Below are positions 25,224 to 35,467 of a stretch of 41,018 nucleotides of DNA, piece after piece. Below the pieces are notes generated by a model, which saw only the letters and a list, made by a program, of their open reading frames with translations, was not told the DNA's origin and ran no database searches. The stretch comes from Clostridiaceae bacterium (GTDB lineage Bacteria; Bacillota; Clostridia; Acetivibrionales; Acetivibrionaceae), in the NCBI GenBank assembly GCA_012519925.1, contig JAAYPF010000212.1, positions 1 to 41,018 on the forward strand, read 5' to 3'. The stretch's first letter is position 1. Each line of letters begins with the position of its first letter. A program made the translations under genes and the position numbers.

Positions 25224-26393
25224 ATGAAAAGAGCCATAATAATTGTGTTGGACAGTGTTGGCATTGGGGAATTACCAGATGCACACAAGTATGGAGACAA
25301 GGGAAGTAATACATTAGGGAATATTGCAGCTAGTATTAAGGATTTTTCGCTTCCAAATCTTCAACAGTTAGGTTTAGGAAATATAGATAATATAAAAGGA
25401 ATAAAGCCTGTAAACAACCCGAAAGGGTGTTATGGTAGAATGGCAGAAATGTCTGCTGGAAAAGATACTACAACGGGACATTGGGAAATTTCGGGGATTA
25501 TACTAAAGAAACCTTTTCCTGTCTACCCGAAGGGTTTTCCAAAAGATATAATAGATGCCTTTGAAAAGGCTATTAATACTAAGGTTATAGGTAATGTGGC
25601 AGCTTCTGGAACAGAGATAATAAAGACATTAGGTGATGAGCATGTAAAGACAGGATATCCTATAGTATATACCTCCGCAGATAGTGTGTTTCAAATTGCG
25701 GCACACGAAGACGTAATCGGAATTGAAAAGCTTTATGAAATGTGTACTAAAGCACGAGAGATTTTAAAAGGAGAGCATGCCGTAGGAAGAGTAATTGCTA
25801 GACCGTTTATAGGTAATAGTGGAGAATACAAGAGAACTGAAAGAAGAAAGGACTTTTCACTAGAACCTGTCGGCAATACTATATTAGATTATGCAAAGGA
25901 TAAGGGAGTTGATGTGAGAGCTGTAGGTAAGATAGAGGATATATTCAGTAAACGAGGGATTACTCATGCAGTACATACCCATGATAATCTCGACGGTATT
26001 AGCAAAACACTAGAGTATATTAATGAAGATTTTGAAGGGATTTTATTTACAAATCTTGTGGACTTTGACATGCTTTATGGACACAGAAATAATGCTGAAG
26101 GCTATGCAAAGGCTCTTGTTGAGTTCGACCAAAGTCTTCCTAAGATATTAGAGGCACTCAAAGAGGAGGATATTCTTTTTATTGCAGCAGATCATGGTTG
26201 TGACCCTACAACAGAGAGTACAGATCATTCTAGAGAGTACGTTCCTCTATTGGTTTATGGTAAGAAGCTCAAGCAAAACATCAATCTTGGTACAAGAAGC
26301 TCTTTTTCCGATATTGCAGCTACAATAGCGAAGTACCTTGAAATTACCGGTGAATTGTCGGGAGAAAGCTTTTTCGATAAAATAAAGGTCTAA
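25224..26393 (+). CDS. deoB: Phosphopentomutase
   Basis: 389 aa. DeoB interconverts (deoxy)ribose 1-phosphate and 5-phosphate using Mn2+, linking nucleoside breakdown to the pentose phosphate pool. Alkaline-phosphatase-fold metal motifs are intact: [13 protein letters not shown] at the start (Asp10), [12 protein letters not shown] holding the phospho-Thr, [13 protein letters not shown], and [20 protein letters not shown]. An AAGGAG ribosome site precedes the ATG. It is followed within 14 bases by pdp, its pathway partner. Confidence 0.96.
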   Translation: MKRAIIIVLDSVGIGELPDAHKYGDKGSNTLGNIAASIKDFSLPNLQQLGLGNIDNIKGIKPVNNPKGCYGRMAEMSAGKDTTTGHWEISGIILKKPFPVYPKGFPKDIIDAFEKAINTKVIGNVAASGTEIIKTLGDEHVKTGYPIVYTSADSVFQIAAHEDVIGIEKLYEMCTKAREILKGEHAVGRVIARPFIGNSGEYKRTERRKDFSLEPVGNTILDYAKDKGVDVRAVGKIEDIFSKRGITHAVHTHDNLDGISKTLEYINEDFEGILFTNLVDFDMLYGHRNNAEGYAKALVEFDQSLPKILEALKEEDILFIAADHGCDPTTESTDHSREYVPLLVYGKKLKQNINLGTRSSFSDIAATIAKYLEITGELSGESFFDKIKV

Positions 26394-26407
26394 AAGAGGT
26401 GTTAAAC

Positions 26408-27709
26408 ATGAGAATGTATGATGTAATTGAGAAAAAGCGTGACGGAAAGGAATTGTCTTATGATGAAATAAATTATTTTATAAAAAATTATTGTGACGAA
26501 TTGATACCCGATTATCAGGTGTCAGCTTTACTTATGGCTATATTTTTACAGGGCATGAATGAAAGAGAAATTGCAGATTTAACCGAAATTATGGCTAATT
26601 CCGGTGACGTAATAGATCTTTCTTCTATACAAGGTATAAAGATAGATAAGCATAGCACTGGTGGGGTGGGAGATAAGACAACTCTTATATTAGGTCCAAT
26701 TGTAGCGGCCTGTGGAGTGCCCGTTGCAAAAATGTCCGGCAGAGGACTTGGACATACGGGAGGCACAATTGACAAACTTGAGTCTATCCCGGGCTTTAAG
26801 ACTGACCTAACAAAGAAGGAATTTATAGATAATGTTAATAGAGTGGGTATTTCCGTGGCAGGACAGACAGGAAACCTTGCACCAGCAGACAAAAAATTAT
26901 ATGCACTTAGAGATGTTACAGCGACAGTTAACAGTATTCCGTTGATTGCGAGCAGCATTATGAGTAAAAAGATTGCCTGCGGTGCCGATAGAATAGTCCT
27001 TGATGTCAAGACTGGCAGTGGTGCCTTTATGAAGACTGTAGAGAAGTCTGTAGAATTGGCTGAAACAATGGTTAAGATAGGCAATAATTTAGGAAGAAGA
27101 ACTGTTGCAATAGTTACCGACATGGACATTCCTCTTGGAAGTGCCATTGGTAATTCTCTGGAGGTTATTGAGGCTATCGAGACTTTAAAAGGCAACGGAC
27201 CTAAGGATCTTGAGGAGGTATCTTTAAGCTTGGCCTCAAAGATGTTAGAACTTGCTGAAATTGGTGATAGAGATTATTGTAATAATAAAGCAAAGGAAGT
27301 ACTGGAAAACGGGCAGGCATTGAACAAGCTGGCTGAAATGATTGAAACTCAGGGAGGAAACCCTGATATTATTGAAAATTATGATATTTTCAAGAAGCCT
27401 AAGCATGTATATGAACTTACATCTGGACAGGATTGCTATCTAGAAAGAGTTAAGACCGATATGCTAGGTATCTCATCTATGATACTAGGTGCGGGAAGGG
27501 AAACAAAAGATAGTGTTATTGACTATTCAGCAGGGATAAAGCTAAATAAGAAAACAGGAATGTCTATAAGAAAAGGAGAACTTATAGCAACCCTTTATGC
27601 CGATGACAATGATAAAATAAATCAAGCCCTTCAAACTTTGAAAAAGAGTTTGATACTATCCGATTCGGTAGAACCTCAAAGACCCTTGATTCTTTCTAAT
27701 ATTGAATAA
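26408..27709 (+). CDS. pdp: Pyrimidine-nucleoside phosphorylase
   Basis: 433 aa from the ATG at 26408 after AGAGGTG; a TTG at 26399 would fall in the ribosome site. It splits uridine or (deoxy)thymidine with phosphate, giving the base and (deoxy)ribose 1-phosphate, which DeoB then isomerises. The family signature is complete: KHSTGGVGDKTTL (phosphate site), then SGRGLGHTGGTIDKLESIPG, plus KTGSGAFM. The C-terminal domain continues to residue 433 with IRKGELIATLYA. It forms an operon with deoB. Confidence 0.94.
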   Translation: MRMYDVIEKKRDGKELSYDEINYFIKNYCDELIPDYQVSALLMAIFLQGMNEREIADLTEIMANSGDVIDLSSIQGIKIDKHSTGGVGDKTTLILGPIVAACGVPVAKMSGRGLGHTGGTIDKLESIPGFKTDLTKKEFIDNVNRVGISVAGQTGNLAPADKKLYALRDVTATVNSIPLIASSIMSKKIACGADRIVLDVKTGSGAFMKTVEKSVELAETMVKIGNNLGRRTVAIVTDMDIPLGSAIGNSLEVIEAIETLKGNGPKDLEEVSLSLASKMLELAEIGDRDYCNNKAKEVLENGQALNKLAEMIETQGGNPDIIENYDIFKKPKHVYELTSGQDCYLERVKTDMLGISSMILGAGRETKDSVIDYSAGIKLNKKTGMSIRKGELIATLYADDNDKINQALQTLKKSLILSDSVEPQRPLILSNIE

Positions 27710-27732
27710 GGTAATAATGTTAGAAAGCATGT

Positions 27733-27760
27733 GCATATACAATTAGTTTTCTGCATAAAA
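27733..27760 (+). promoter_or_regulatory. Candidate forespore-type promoter before dacF
   Basis: GCATA (27733-27737), a 16-base spacer and CATAAAA (27754-27760) resemble sigma-F/sigma-G promoters, which have a GYATA-like -35 and CAT-type -10. A similar pair precedes gerKA. The match is partial. Confidence 0.35.
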
Positions 27761-27819
27761 ATCTATTAAGGTTATTTTTAGAAAATGGCTTAAAGAAAAC
27801 TAATTGGGGGGAATATACA

Positions 27820-29031
27820 TTGTTAAGAAAGGGTTTGTTAGCAGGTCTAGTCATTGTATCTGTTATTCTAAATGCTTTTAGTGGTGTTGCTTTTGCTATA
27901 GAAGAAATGCCGGTTTATAACCCAAATACTGTTGATAGCATAATGGCAAGCACTAGTGTTTCAGAGCTCAAGGCAAAAGCCTATATTTTGATGGATGCTT
28001 CATCGGGTCGGGTTTTACAAGGTAATAACAGCGATGAAAGACTACCCATTGCTAGTGTGACAAAAGTAATGTCAATGCTTTTGGTTATGGAGGCAATTGA
28101 TTCAGGGAGAATAAGCTTAGAGGATACAGTTACAGCTTCAGAATATGCTTCGGGAATGGGTGGTTCACAAGCTTACATCGAGCCTGGCGAACAGTATTCT
28201 GTTCATGATGCCTTAAAGGCGGTTGCTCTTCACTCCTCAAATGATGTTACTGTTTCTTTGGCAGAACTTGTATCTGGAAGCGAAGAGGCGTTTGTGGTGG
28301 AGATGAACGAAAAGGCAGCAGATCTTGGTATGAAGAATACACAGTTTAAGGATTGTACTGGACTTACAGATGTAGACCATTTTAGTAGTGCATTAGATAT
28401 TGCTATAATGTCAAGAGAACTTATAACAAAACATCCTAAGATATTGGAATATACATCCATTTATACAGATACATTCAGAAATGGTGAATTTGATTTGACA
28501 AATACCAACAGACTTGTAAGGTTTTATACCGGTTGTGATGGATTAAAAACAGGCTTTACAAGGGCGTCGGGCTTTTGTTTGACGGCTACGGCTTCACGCA
28601 ATAATATGAGATTGATATCGGTGGTGTTAGGTGAACCGGATTCAAATACAAGATTTGCAGAAATTAGAAAGCTACTTGATTATGGTTTTGCCAATTATGA
28701 GTCTGTGGAGGTCAACAAAAAGGGTGAGTTGCTAGCGGACATTAGTGTAAAAAAAGGGACTATTTCAAAAACAGCTGCAGTTATAGGAGATGATGTTAAA
28801 GTACTTCTTCCGAGAGGTCAGAAGACAAAGATAGTTCGTCAAGTGAATTTAGATGAAACAATAACTGCTCCGGTAAAAGCTGGGCAAAAAGTAGGAGAAA
28901 TTATATATAAGATAGATGAGAATGAAATTTCACGAATTGATATTGTTTCGGACAGAGATGTGGAAAAGACTAATTTTGGTATACTCTTTTTTAGAATGTT
29001 TAGAAGCTGGTTTAGTGTTGGCAAAAACTGA
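27820..29031 (+). CDS. dacF: D-alanyl-D-alanine carboxypeptidase, DacF type (PBP5 family)
   Basis: 403 aa with a TTG start after GGGGGG. A signal peptide covers about 1-26 (cut after AFA). The penicillin-binding transpeptidase fold has the SxxK motif Ser79-Val-Thr-Lys82, SxN motif Ser139-Ser-Asn141 and KTG at 243-245. A C-terminal beta domain (about 290-370) and an amphipathic end segment (FFRMFRSWFSVGK) for membrane attachment follow, as in PBP5. It trims the terminal D-Ala of peptidoglycan stem peptides. The order deoB-pdp-dacF matches Bacillus, where dacF is a forespore gene, though here spoIIA does not follow. Confidence 0.93.
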   Translation: MLRKGLLAGLVIVSVILNAFSGVAFAIEEMPVYNPNTVDSIMASTSVSELKAKAYILMDASSGRVLQGNNSDERLPIASVTKVMSMLLVMEAIDSGRISLEDTVTASEYASGMGGSQAYIEPGEQYSVHDALKAVALHSSNDVTVSLAELVSGSEEAFVVEMNEKAADLGMKNTQFKDCTGLTDVDHFSSALDIAIMSRELITKHPKILEYTSIYTDTFRNGEFDLTNTNRLVRFYTGCDGLKTGFTRASGFCLTATASRNNMRLISVVLGEPDSNTRFAEIRKLLDYGFANYESVEVNKKGELLADISVKKGTISKTAAVIGDDVKVLLPRGQKTKIVRQVNLDETITAPVKAGQKVGEIIYKIDENEISRIDIVSDRDVEKTNFGILFFRMFRSWFSVGKN

Positions 29032-29095
29032 AATAAATGCAAAAATTTTATTTCGTGATATTATAGAAGGGCAGTTAAGGCTATAGTATAATATT

Positions 29096-29135
29096 GAGTG
29101 AGCTAAAGAAAATCGTCATTTTTAGCTCACTCATT
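29096..29135 (+). terminator. Terminator after dacF
   Basis: GAGTGAGCTAAA-13-TTTAGCTCACTC is a perfect 12-pair stem followed by ATTTTC. Past it, 29136-29324 has no ORF. Confidence 0.85.
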
Positions 29136-29324
29136 TTCGCGTTTTAAATATTATTACAATTGGGTAGGCACCACCTTTCCCTGTGTAAATATGAAATGTT
29201 GAATCAATTAGCAAAATATGATATTTTATATAGATGAAGTTATTTGGAATTTAAATAGTATCTTTTGAAAGGGCATTTGACCAATTGTTTTTATCTTATC
29301 AAATCTACAGAACGTGAGGTCATT

Positions 29325-30362
29325 ATGAACAAATTAAAAAGTGATTTAAAACCTATGAATGTTGGAGATGTGCTTGATTATTCAGTGGAGGTTTTTAGAC
29401 AGAATTTTAAGGGCATTGTTTTGTTATCCCTTATTTTATATGTCCCCTGGGCGGTATTGAATTCAATAATTCTAAATTCGGTGGGGGACAATCAATTAGC
29501 CGGTGTTCTTAACATGTATAGAGATATGTTTAATGGCGTTTATTCGCCAGAAATGTTTGATAGCTATCTTGGGGAGACATCAATATTTGTTACTACAGTA
29601 ACAGCTTTGATGGGTATGATTCAATTGGCTTATTCACTTACTATTAAGCTTGTTTTAAATGCTGCAGTAATTAAAATGGTCTATGATTATGTGATAAGCG
29701 GTGAGGTCACTGTTTCTTCCTTTTCCGACGTTAAGGCTCTTATAAAGGATAGTTTTAGGTTCATGCCTAAGATGATGGGGAATGCTGTTTTAGTTGCATT
29801 GATTGTTGGAACTGCATATTTCATTTCTATATTTGTTGGGGTATTTGCTATTATTCTACCTATTATTGCAATTTCAGTATTAGATTTACCGCCTGTTTTG
29901 TTGGCAGTGGCTATGGTGTTTTTTGTAATTTTTGTGATTGTAGCTGTGTTGATTTCTATAGCTTTTTTTGTAATTAAGCTTCTATTTGGAGCTAATATTA
30001 TAGTAATAGAAGGCAAATCGGTATCTGAAAGTATAAAAAGAAGCTTTTATCTTTCTAAAGGAAGGTTTTGGCATATTCTATTCTCAGGAATATTCGCAAT
30101 AATGCTCTACTATTTGTTTAATTCGTTACTTATGGGTGCCACAATTTTTCTGACCATTGTAAACAATACACTTTATATAGTTGTTAATGCCTTTGCTAAA
30201 ATGTTTTCTACTATTGCAGAGCCATTTATATTGGTGTTTATAACTATATTATTTATAAACATGAAAGTTCAAAAAGAGGGATTGGATTTAGAAGTGAAAA
30301 TGAGAAGGCTTATTAAAGAAGAGAAATCAATAAACAAGGACGGAGTAACAACTAATGGGTAA
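29325..30362 (+). CDS. Multi-pass membrane protein of the MoxR/DUF58 cluster
   Basis: 345 aa from the ATG at 29325 after GTGAGGT; the frame opens at 29265 but has no site there. It has a short cytoplasmic head (KPMNVGDVLDYSVEVFRQNFK) and about six membrane helices. Such proteins are often labelled glycerophosphoryl diester phosphodiesterase membrane-domain proteins, but no phosphodiesterase catalytic domain is present. Its stop overlaps the start of the DUF4129 gene by 8 bases. It is the first gene of the cluster through 34504, where it may act as a membrane scaffold. Function is unknown. Confidence 0.75.
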   Translation: MNKLKSDLKPMNVGDVLDYSVEVFRQNFKGIVLLSLILYVPWAVLNSIILNSVGDNQLAGVLNMYRDMFNGVYSPEMFDSYLGETSIFVTTVTALMGMIQLAYSLTIKLVLNAAVIKMVYDYVISGEVTVSSFSDVKALIKDSFRFMPKMMGNAVLVALIVGTAYFISIFVGVFAIILPIIAISVLDLPPVLLAVAMVFFVIFVIVAVLISIAFFVIKLLFGANIIVIEGKSVSESIKRSFYLSKGRFWHILFSGIFAIMLYYLFNSLLMGATIFLTIVNNTLYIVVNAFAKMFSTIAEPFILVFITILFINMKVQKEGLDLEVKMRRLIKEEKSINKDGVTTNG

Positions 30363-31107
30363 ATTGCTGTTAGGGAGCACCTACAAGAAAATTTATATAT
30401 GGATTTTGGCGGTTTTTGGTATAACTGCTTTGTTTTCTGTTCAGATAAAAGGTTTTAGTCCTGAAAACGAAGAGCAAGTCAAAGATATACTTTCAAAAAT
30501 ATTAGCTTCGGATGAGTTTAGAGGAAAAACTAAATCTAAGAGCTTTCTTGAAATTTTACACGAAAAATTTATTGAATTTATAAAAAGTATTTGGGAGAAT
30601 ATGAACATATCAAATAAGCTTCAGAGAGTGTTTAGCGGTTCAAAAGTATCGAAAGAAGTAATGTTTATTCTTCAGATTATAGCTATTGTGTTGATACTTA
30701 CGATTATCGGGCTTATTATATACTTTACTGCAAAAAAACTCACACGTTCTCGAAGAATCAGACAGGAAGAGGATGCACTTCTGCTGAATATATTGAAGGA
30801 TGCTGACGAAGTTTATAAAAAGGCTTTTGATTATTACAACAAAGGAGATTATACTCAAGGCTTAAGATTTTTGTATATATCTCTTTTAATTCGGTTTAAT
30901 AAACTAAATATAATCAGAATCAATAAGGCTAAGACAAATAAACAGTATTTAAAGGAGATAGGAGAAAATAAGCCTGAATTTTATGAGGTTATGGCTGAGT
31001 TTACGCTGGTTTTTAACATGCATTGGTATGGTGGGAAAAACGCTGTCAAAGCGACATTTGTTAATTGGAATGAGGTTTACGGCAAATTGATAAGTTCTAA
31101 TATGTGA
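30355..31107 (+). CDS. DUF4129-domain membrane protein
   Basis: 250 aa. A first hydrophobic helix (about 13-28), an extracytoplasmic helical stretch, a second membrane helix (about 101-124), then a cytoplasmic C-terminal DUF4129 domain (about 155-245) with YKKAFDYYNKGDYTQGLRFL and HWYGGKNA motifs. DUF4129 proteins occur with MoxR ATPases and DUF58/transglutaminase proteins. It begins inside the end of the preceding gene and is in turn followed by the DUF4350 gene with a few-base overlap or short gap. Biochemical role is unknown. Confidence 0.8.
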   Translation: MGKLLLGSTYKKIYIWILAVFGITALFSVQIKGFSPENEEQVKDILSKILASDEFRGKTKSKSFLEILHEKFIEFIKSIWENMNISNKLQRVFSGSKVSKEVMFILQIIAIVLILTIIGLIIYFTAKKLTRSRRIRQEEDALLLNILKDADEVYKKAFDYYNKGDYTQGLRFLYISLLIRFNKLNIIRINKAKTNKQYLKEIGENKPEFYEVMAEFTLVFNMHWYGGKNAVKATFVNWNEVYGKLISSNM

Positions 31108-31148
31108 AGTTCACAAACGTCATTCTAAAGAGGAGGAAGCAGCAGTTG

Positions 31149-32171
31149 ATGAAACGATTTAGGAAAATTTTAGCATATATTGCCGTTATAGTAATTATTA
31201 TTGCTGCGGGATTAATTGCGTATGGTTTTAAAGGTGACTTGCAGCAGAGTATTGAGTATTCCGCCTATAACGTGGAAGGTTATGGGACAAGAGCACTTTA
31301 TCTTTTATCAAAGGAAATGGGGTATGATGTAGAAGTTTTTACAAAGCCATCAAGGTTTTTGCCAGACAATGCAATTGTAGTTGCAATCGAACCACAATTG
31401 GGAGTGTTAGAGAATCCTTTGGAAAAGAAATATTTTAAAGCTTGGTTGGACAGAGGAAACGTCCTTGTATTAATGTCCTACGGCAATGATATTGAAGATT
31501 ATATTGAGGAACTTGGTGCAAAAGAACCTAGTCACTTCGGACGATATGATCAAGGTTATAAATATAGTGTCGGGGATGGGAGTATAATTTTCTTTACCGA
31601 TAGTGAGAAATATACAAATTCAGGTGTAAAAGATCTTGAGCTAGGTGTACAGTTTATTGAAGCTCTTGAAGAAGCTAAATTTAAGAAGGTTTTGTTTAAT
31701 GACTATTTTCATGGTATAGGGAGCGGCAGTACAAAGCTTTGGGATATTTTAGGCTTTTCTGGAAAGCTAGTGATAATTCAAATGGCACTTTGTTTACTAA
31801 TATTTATGTTTATTGCATCCCGTAGATTTGGAAAACCGCTGGTGGTGTTCGAAACAATCAAGAGAATGGAAAATGAAAACCTTTTTGCACTATCTAATAT
31901 TTATTATAAGTCGAAAGCAAATGCCATGGCATTGGATATATATTTAGAGGGTCTTAAGCAAGAACTTGCGAAATTTTTGGGATTTGGCCGGGAGGGTTGG
32001 AGTGATAAAGACCTTGTTAAGGCGGCACAAACGGATAACACATTAAAAGATTTAGAGGTAGAAGCAGTATTTTTAGAATGCGAGAATTATATAAATAATA
32101 AAAAAAATGATGGCAAGGTATTGTTAAAACTATATAAAAGACTTGAGTTAATCAGAAAGGGGATAAAGTAA
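31149..32171 (+). CDS. DUF4350-domain membrane protein
   Basis: 340 aa from the ATG at 31149; a TTG three bases earlier is nearer the ideal spacing from AGGAGG (31131-31136) and cannot be excluded. A first membrane helix (about 8-26), an extracytoplasmic DUF4350 domain (about 40-200) resembling a GATase/Rossmann fold (NVEGYGTRALYLLSKEMGYDV; LDRGNVLVLMSYGND), a second helix (about 208-230), then a cytoplasmic helical tail. It is a regular partner of MoxR and DUF58 proteins. The TAATG overlap with the moxR start shows tight coupling. Confidence 0.8.
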   Translation: MKRFRKILAYIAVIVIIIAAGLIAYGFKGDLQQSIEYSAYNVEGYGTRALYLLSKEMGYDVEVFTKPSRFLPDNAIVVAIEPQLGVLENPLEKKYFKAWLDRGNVLVLMSYGNDIEDYIEELGAKEPSHFGRYDQGYKYSVGDGSIIFFTDSEKYTNSGVKDLELGVQFIEALEEAKFKKVLFNDYFHGIGSGSTKLWDILGFSGKLVIIQMALCLLIFMFIASRRFGKPLVVFETIKRMENENLFALSNIYYKSKANAMALDIYLEGLKQELAKFLGFGREGWSDKDLVKAAQTDNTLKDLEVEAVFLECENYINNKKNDGKVLLKLYKRLELIRKGIK

Positions 32172-33163
32172 TGGTTGAAGTTAATTCGAATAATGAAAAT
32201 GATCTTACTGGTTGTGAGTTTACAAAAGAAAAAGCAAGAGCAATTATAGAAGAGGTTTCTAAAGTTGTTGTAGGTCAGTATGAATTTATAGAACATATTG
32301 TAATTGCTCTTTTGTCTGGAGGACATATATTAATTGAGGGAGTTCCGGGACTTGCAAAAACCTTAGCCTCAAAGGTTATGTCAAAAACTATAGATGCAGA
32401 GTTTAAAAGGGTTCAGTTTACACCCGATTTAATGCCAGCAGATATAATAGGTACAAAGGTTTTTGACCCTAAACAAACAGAGTTCTTTTTAAAAAAAGGT
32501 CCTCTTTTTACCAATATATTTTTAGCCGATGAAATCAACAGGACACCTCCTAAGACTCAGGCAGCTCTTTTAGAATCTATGGAAGAAAAATCCATATCCA
32601 TAGATGGTGAGACTCATATATTAGGAGATGTTTTTATGGTGTTAGCAACACAAAACCCTATTGAATATGAGGGAACCTATCCCTTGCCAGAAGCACAGCT
32701 AGACAGGTTTTTAATGAAGCTGATAGTGGACTATATGCCTCAGAAGTTTGAAAACATGCTACTTCAAAAATACGACTCAGGTTTTAACAGCAAGGAAATA
32801 GACAATCAGAATATCCGTGTTGTATGCAATTTTGAAGATATAAAAAGATGCAGGAAGGAAATACAGGGGGTACAGGTTAACGAAGGAATAATTAATTATA
32901 TAACTTCCATAGTAAAAGCTACAAGAAATTCTCCTAACCTTGTACTAGGTGCTAGTCCGAGGGCATCTATTGCGTTACTACTTACTGCTAAAACCTATGC
33001 AGCTATGGAAGGAAGAAATTTTGTAATACCAGAGGATGTTAAAGAGCTTGCTTTGCCTGTATTGCGTCACCGTATAATAATTAAACCAGAAGTAGGAATT
33101 GATGGACTAACAAATGATGATGCCATTAAAAGCATACTTACTAAAGTTGAAGTTCCTCGATAA
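32171..33163 (+). CDS. MoxR-family AAA+ ATPase
   Basis: 330 aa. The AAA+ core has Walker A GVPGLAKT (57-64), Walker B FLADE (Asp120-Glu121), sensor 1 LATQNPIEYEG and arginine-finger region DRFL. The lid domain carries GASPRAS. MoxR ATPases act as chaperone-like activators together with von Willebrand-type (DUF58/VWA) partners, often maturing or remodelling envelope or metal-containing complexes. The gene overlaps the DUF4350 stop by one base, and the DUF58 gene follows after 30 bases. Substrate is unknown. Confidence 0.93.
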   Translation: MVEVNSNNENDLTGCEFTKEKARAIIEEVSKVVVGQYEFIEHIVIALLSGGHILIEGVPGLAKTLASKVMSKTIDAEFKRVQFTPDLMPADIIGTKVFDPKQTEFFLKKGPLFTNIFLADEINRTPPKTQAALLESMEEKSISIDGETHILGDVFMVLATQNPIEYEGTYPLPEAQLDRFLMKLIVDYMPQKFENMLLQKYDSGFNSKEIDNQNIRVVCNFEDIKRCRKEIQGVQVNEGIINYITSIVKATRNSPNLVLGASPRASIALLLTAKTYAAMEGRNFVIPEDVKELALPVLRHRIIIKPEVGIDGLTNDDAIKSILTKVEVPR

Positions 33164-33193
33164 GGGATAAAAGACAAAAAGGAGTTTAAAAAA

Positions 33194-34504
33194 ATGCCAT
33201 TTAGCAAGCGGTTTTTAGCACTTCTTCTATTAGGTATAGTGCCTGTTATAATAGCGTCCTTTACTGGACTTGAATTATATGTTTTTTTGATTTATAACCT
33301 AGTGATATTTTCTCTTCTCATAGTTGATTTGAGAATGACACCTAATGAAAAACTTCTATGCGTTGAAAGGGTATGCAGTGAAAAGTTATCTATGGGTACT
33401 GAAAATGAAATTGGTATAAACATTAGAAATAACAGTGAATATGCACTGAATATTGAGGCTGTTGACGAAGTACCAACCTATATGAAGACGAAAAACGCTG
33501 TTGTATCCATTCGAGTAAGCCCTCACTATGAAGCTCTAGGCAATTATATTGTAATGCCTGAAAAAAGAGGAGAGTTTATATTTGGCAAGGTTCATATTAG
33601 GTATAAAGGTGTAATGGGCTTGTGCATGAAAAAGGGTATCTATGATTTAGAAAACAGCTACAAAGTGTACCCAAATCTCAAGGATCTCAGTAAGTATGGC
33701 TTAGCAGCCATTAAAAAAAGTCAGCTAATGCGGGGAATTAAGAAGAATAAGAGTTTTGGTATAGGTACCGAGTTTGAAAGCTTGAGGGAATACACTGAGG
33801 GTGACGATTACAGAAAAATTAACTGGATGGCAACGGCTAGGTCCAATAAATTCATAGTAAACACCTATGAGCACGAAAAAAATCAGCAGATTATGATAAT
33901 GCTTGACTCAAGCAGGGTGATGAATTCTGAGATAAATTATATAAAAAAGTTGGATTATTCAATAAATGCTGCCTTTTTATTAGCGGATGTTGCAATTAAG
34001 AAGGGTGATAATGCCGGTGTAATGGTGTTTGACAATACTGTAAAGAGGTTTATCAAGCCGGGCAAGGGAAGAGGACAATTTCAGCTCATTGCAGAAAATC
34101 TCTATAATGTACAAGAAAACTTTGTATCTGCCGATTATATGGAAGCGTTGACCTATCTAAATCGTAATCACAAGCGTAGGAGCCTTTTATGTATTTTCAC
34201 AGAACTGTTTAATGCAGATGAGGCTTTTTACCTGGCTTCTGCTTTGAAAAACCTCGCAAAGCACCATATACCCCTTGTCATAACTATTAAGGATATGCGG
34301 CTCTACGAATATGCTGAAGGTGAAATAGAAGATACAAAGGGATTTTTTACAAAGGTTGCATCTATGAAGATGATTAGAGAAAGGGAAAAAATCCAGAAGA
34401 TATTTAATGAATCTGGCATAGCCGTTGTGGATGTTCCGCCGGATAAACTTTCTATTGAGGTTGTAAACAAATATTTGAATATGAAATCAATGATGCAGAT
34501 TTAG
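33194..34504 (+). CDS. DUF58 (VWA-like) protein, MoxR partner
   Basis: 436 aa. Two N-terminal membrane helices (about 8-24 and 28-46) precede a beta-sandwich region, then the DUF58 core from about residue 188 (GIGTEFESLREYTEGDDYRK, then INWMATAR). The VWA-like fold follows with LDSSRVM (Asp238, Ser240) where a MIDAS DxSxS would be; the last Ser is Val, so metal binding may be reduced. DUF58 proteins are the usual targets of MoxR ATPases. Its last 18 bases overlap, tail to tail, the SpoIIM-like gene on the opposite strand. Confidence 0.9.
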   Translation: MPFSKRFLALLLLGIVPVIIASFTGLELYVFLIYNLVIFSLLIVDLRMTPNEKLLCVERVCSEKLSMGTENEIGINIRNNSEYALNIEAVDEVPTYMKTKNAVVSIRVSPHYEALGNYIVMPEKRGEFIFGKVHIRYKGVMGLCMKKGIYDLENSYKVYPNLKDLSKYGLAAIKKSQLMRGIKKNKSFGIGTEFESLREYTEGDDYRKINWMATARSNKFIVNTYEHEKNQQIMIMLDSSRVMNSEINYIKKLDYSINAAFLLADVAIKKGDNAGVMVFDNTVKRFIKPGKGRGQFQLIAENLYNVQENFVSADYMEALTYLNRNHKRRSLLCIFTELFNADEAFYLASALKNLAKHHIPLVITIKDMRLYEYAEGEIEDTKGFFTKVASMKMIREREKIQKIFNESGIAVVDVPPDKLSIEVVNKYLNMKSMMQI

Positions 34505-35467
34505 CAAAGGCTTAAACTTTTTGGTGTTTGGCAATACCAGGTATATAACAAGTAGAATGAGTGTTATCAAGGCAAAAACCAGCTTTGCAATTTCGGAGAA
34601 ATAAGAAGAAGGAGTAAAAAATCCTTCGATTATGCCGGCGATTATAAAAATGGGAATAGTGCCAAGAACCAGTTTTATGGCATCTTTACCTCTGATAATG
34701 AAGGAATCCTTGCGGGAATATTTACCAGGGTTGATAATTGAGTAACCGATAATTATTCCAGCACCGCCACATACAAAGATGGCGAAAAGCTCTAATATAC
34801 CGTGGGGAAGAATTAGAGACCAGAACAACAGACTTCCGCCTTTATGAAGATATAAAGCTGCTAAAGCACCAAGCAAATATCCATTAGCATAAACAACATA
34901 TACCGTACCGATGGCAAGAGTTATTCCAAAGGCAAAGGCTAAAATGCCAACCTTTATGTTGTTGGTAAAAATAAAAGATGACAAAACTGTACCGTTACGG
35001 TCGGCAACATATTCATTTACGTCTCTTTCAAGGATGCTGTCTACCATATCTTGAGATAAGAAGGTCCCAGCGTTGTCAGTCGAAATGAGTGTAAATATAA
35101 AGCTTATTGCCACTGCAAGAAGAAAAATTGATGTAGATAAAAGTATAGGCTTCCAGTTTTTCTTAACAAGAATTGGAAAGCCGGCTATGATAAAAGTAAA
35201 AAACTTTTTAAGACTAAAGGTCTTAGTAGTGTATATATAGCTATGTGCCGAAGCAACCAGTTTGTTCAGATAGTTTGTAGTAATTGAGTTACCATAGTTA
35301 GTCCTCGCATAGGATAAATGACCGCAGGTCAAATTATAGTAATTAAAAAAACTATCCAATTCATCTTTGTTAAAGTGGTAAAGACTTTTGGATTTGAGTT
35401 TATTAAGGGTTGCTTCAAGATTATTCCAGACTTCAGAGTTTTGCTTGATGAATTTATCTTCTTTCAT
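34487..35467 (-). CDS. SpoIIM-like DUF95 membrane protein
   Basis: 326 aa from the ATG at 35467 with AAAAAGGTG before it; a GTG at 35503 has no site. The N-terminal 95 residues are soluble and helical (NLEATLNKLKSKSLYHFNKD), then there are about five membrane helices that match the stage II sporulation protein M superfamily (DUF95), with SLILPHGILELFAIFVCGGAG as the conserved motif. It differs from the sporulation SpoIIM at 23192. In many bacteria such a protein is encoded with RDD, MoxR and DUF58 proteins in one direction; here it is inverted and converges on DUF58. Confidence 0.85.
   Translation of the reverse strand: MKEDKFIKQNSEVWNNLEATLNKLKSKSLYHFNKDELDSFFNYYNLTCGHLSYARTNYGNSITTNYLNKLVASAHSYIYTTKTFSLKKFFTFIIAGFPILVKKNWKPILLSTSIFLLAVAISFIFTLISTDNAGTFLSQDMVDSILERDVNEYVADRNGTVLSSFIFTNNIKVGILAFAFGITLAIGTVYVVYANGYLLGALAALYLHKGGSLLFWSLILPHGILELFAIFVCGGAGIIIGYSIINPGKYSRKDSFIIRGKDAIKLVLGTIPIFIIAGIIEGFFTPSSYFSEIAKLVFALITLILLVIYLVLPNTKKFKPLLNLHH

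Noticed and set aside
26515-27195. 226-aa minus-strand open frame opposite pdp
   Set aside because: Lies wholly inside the well-conserved pyrimidine-nucleoside phosphorylase gene; Ser/Pro/Leu/Ile composition is typical of an antisense shadow.
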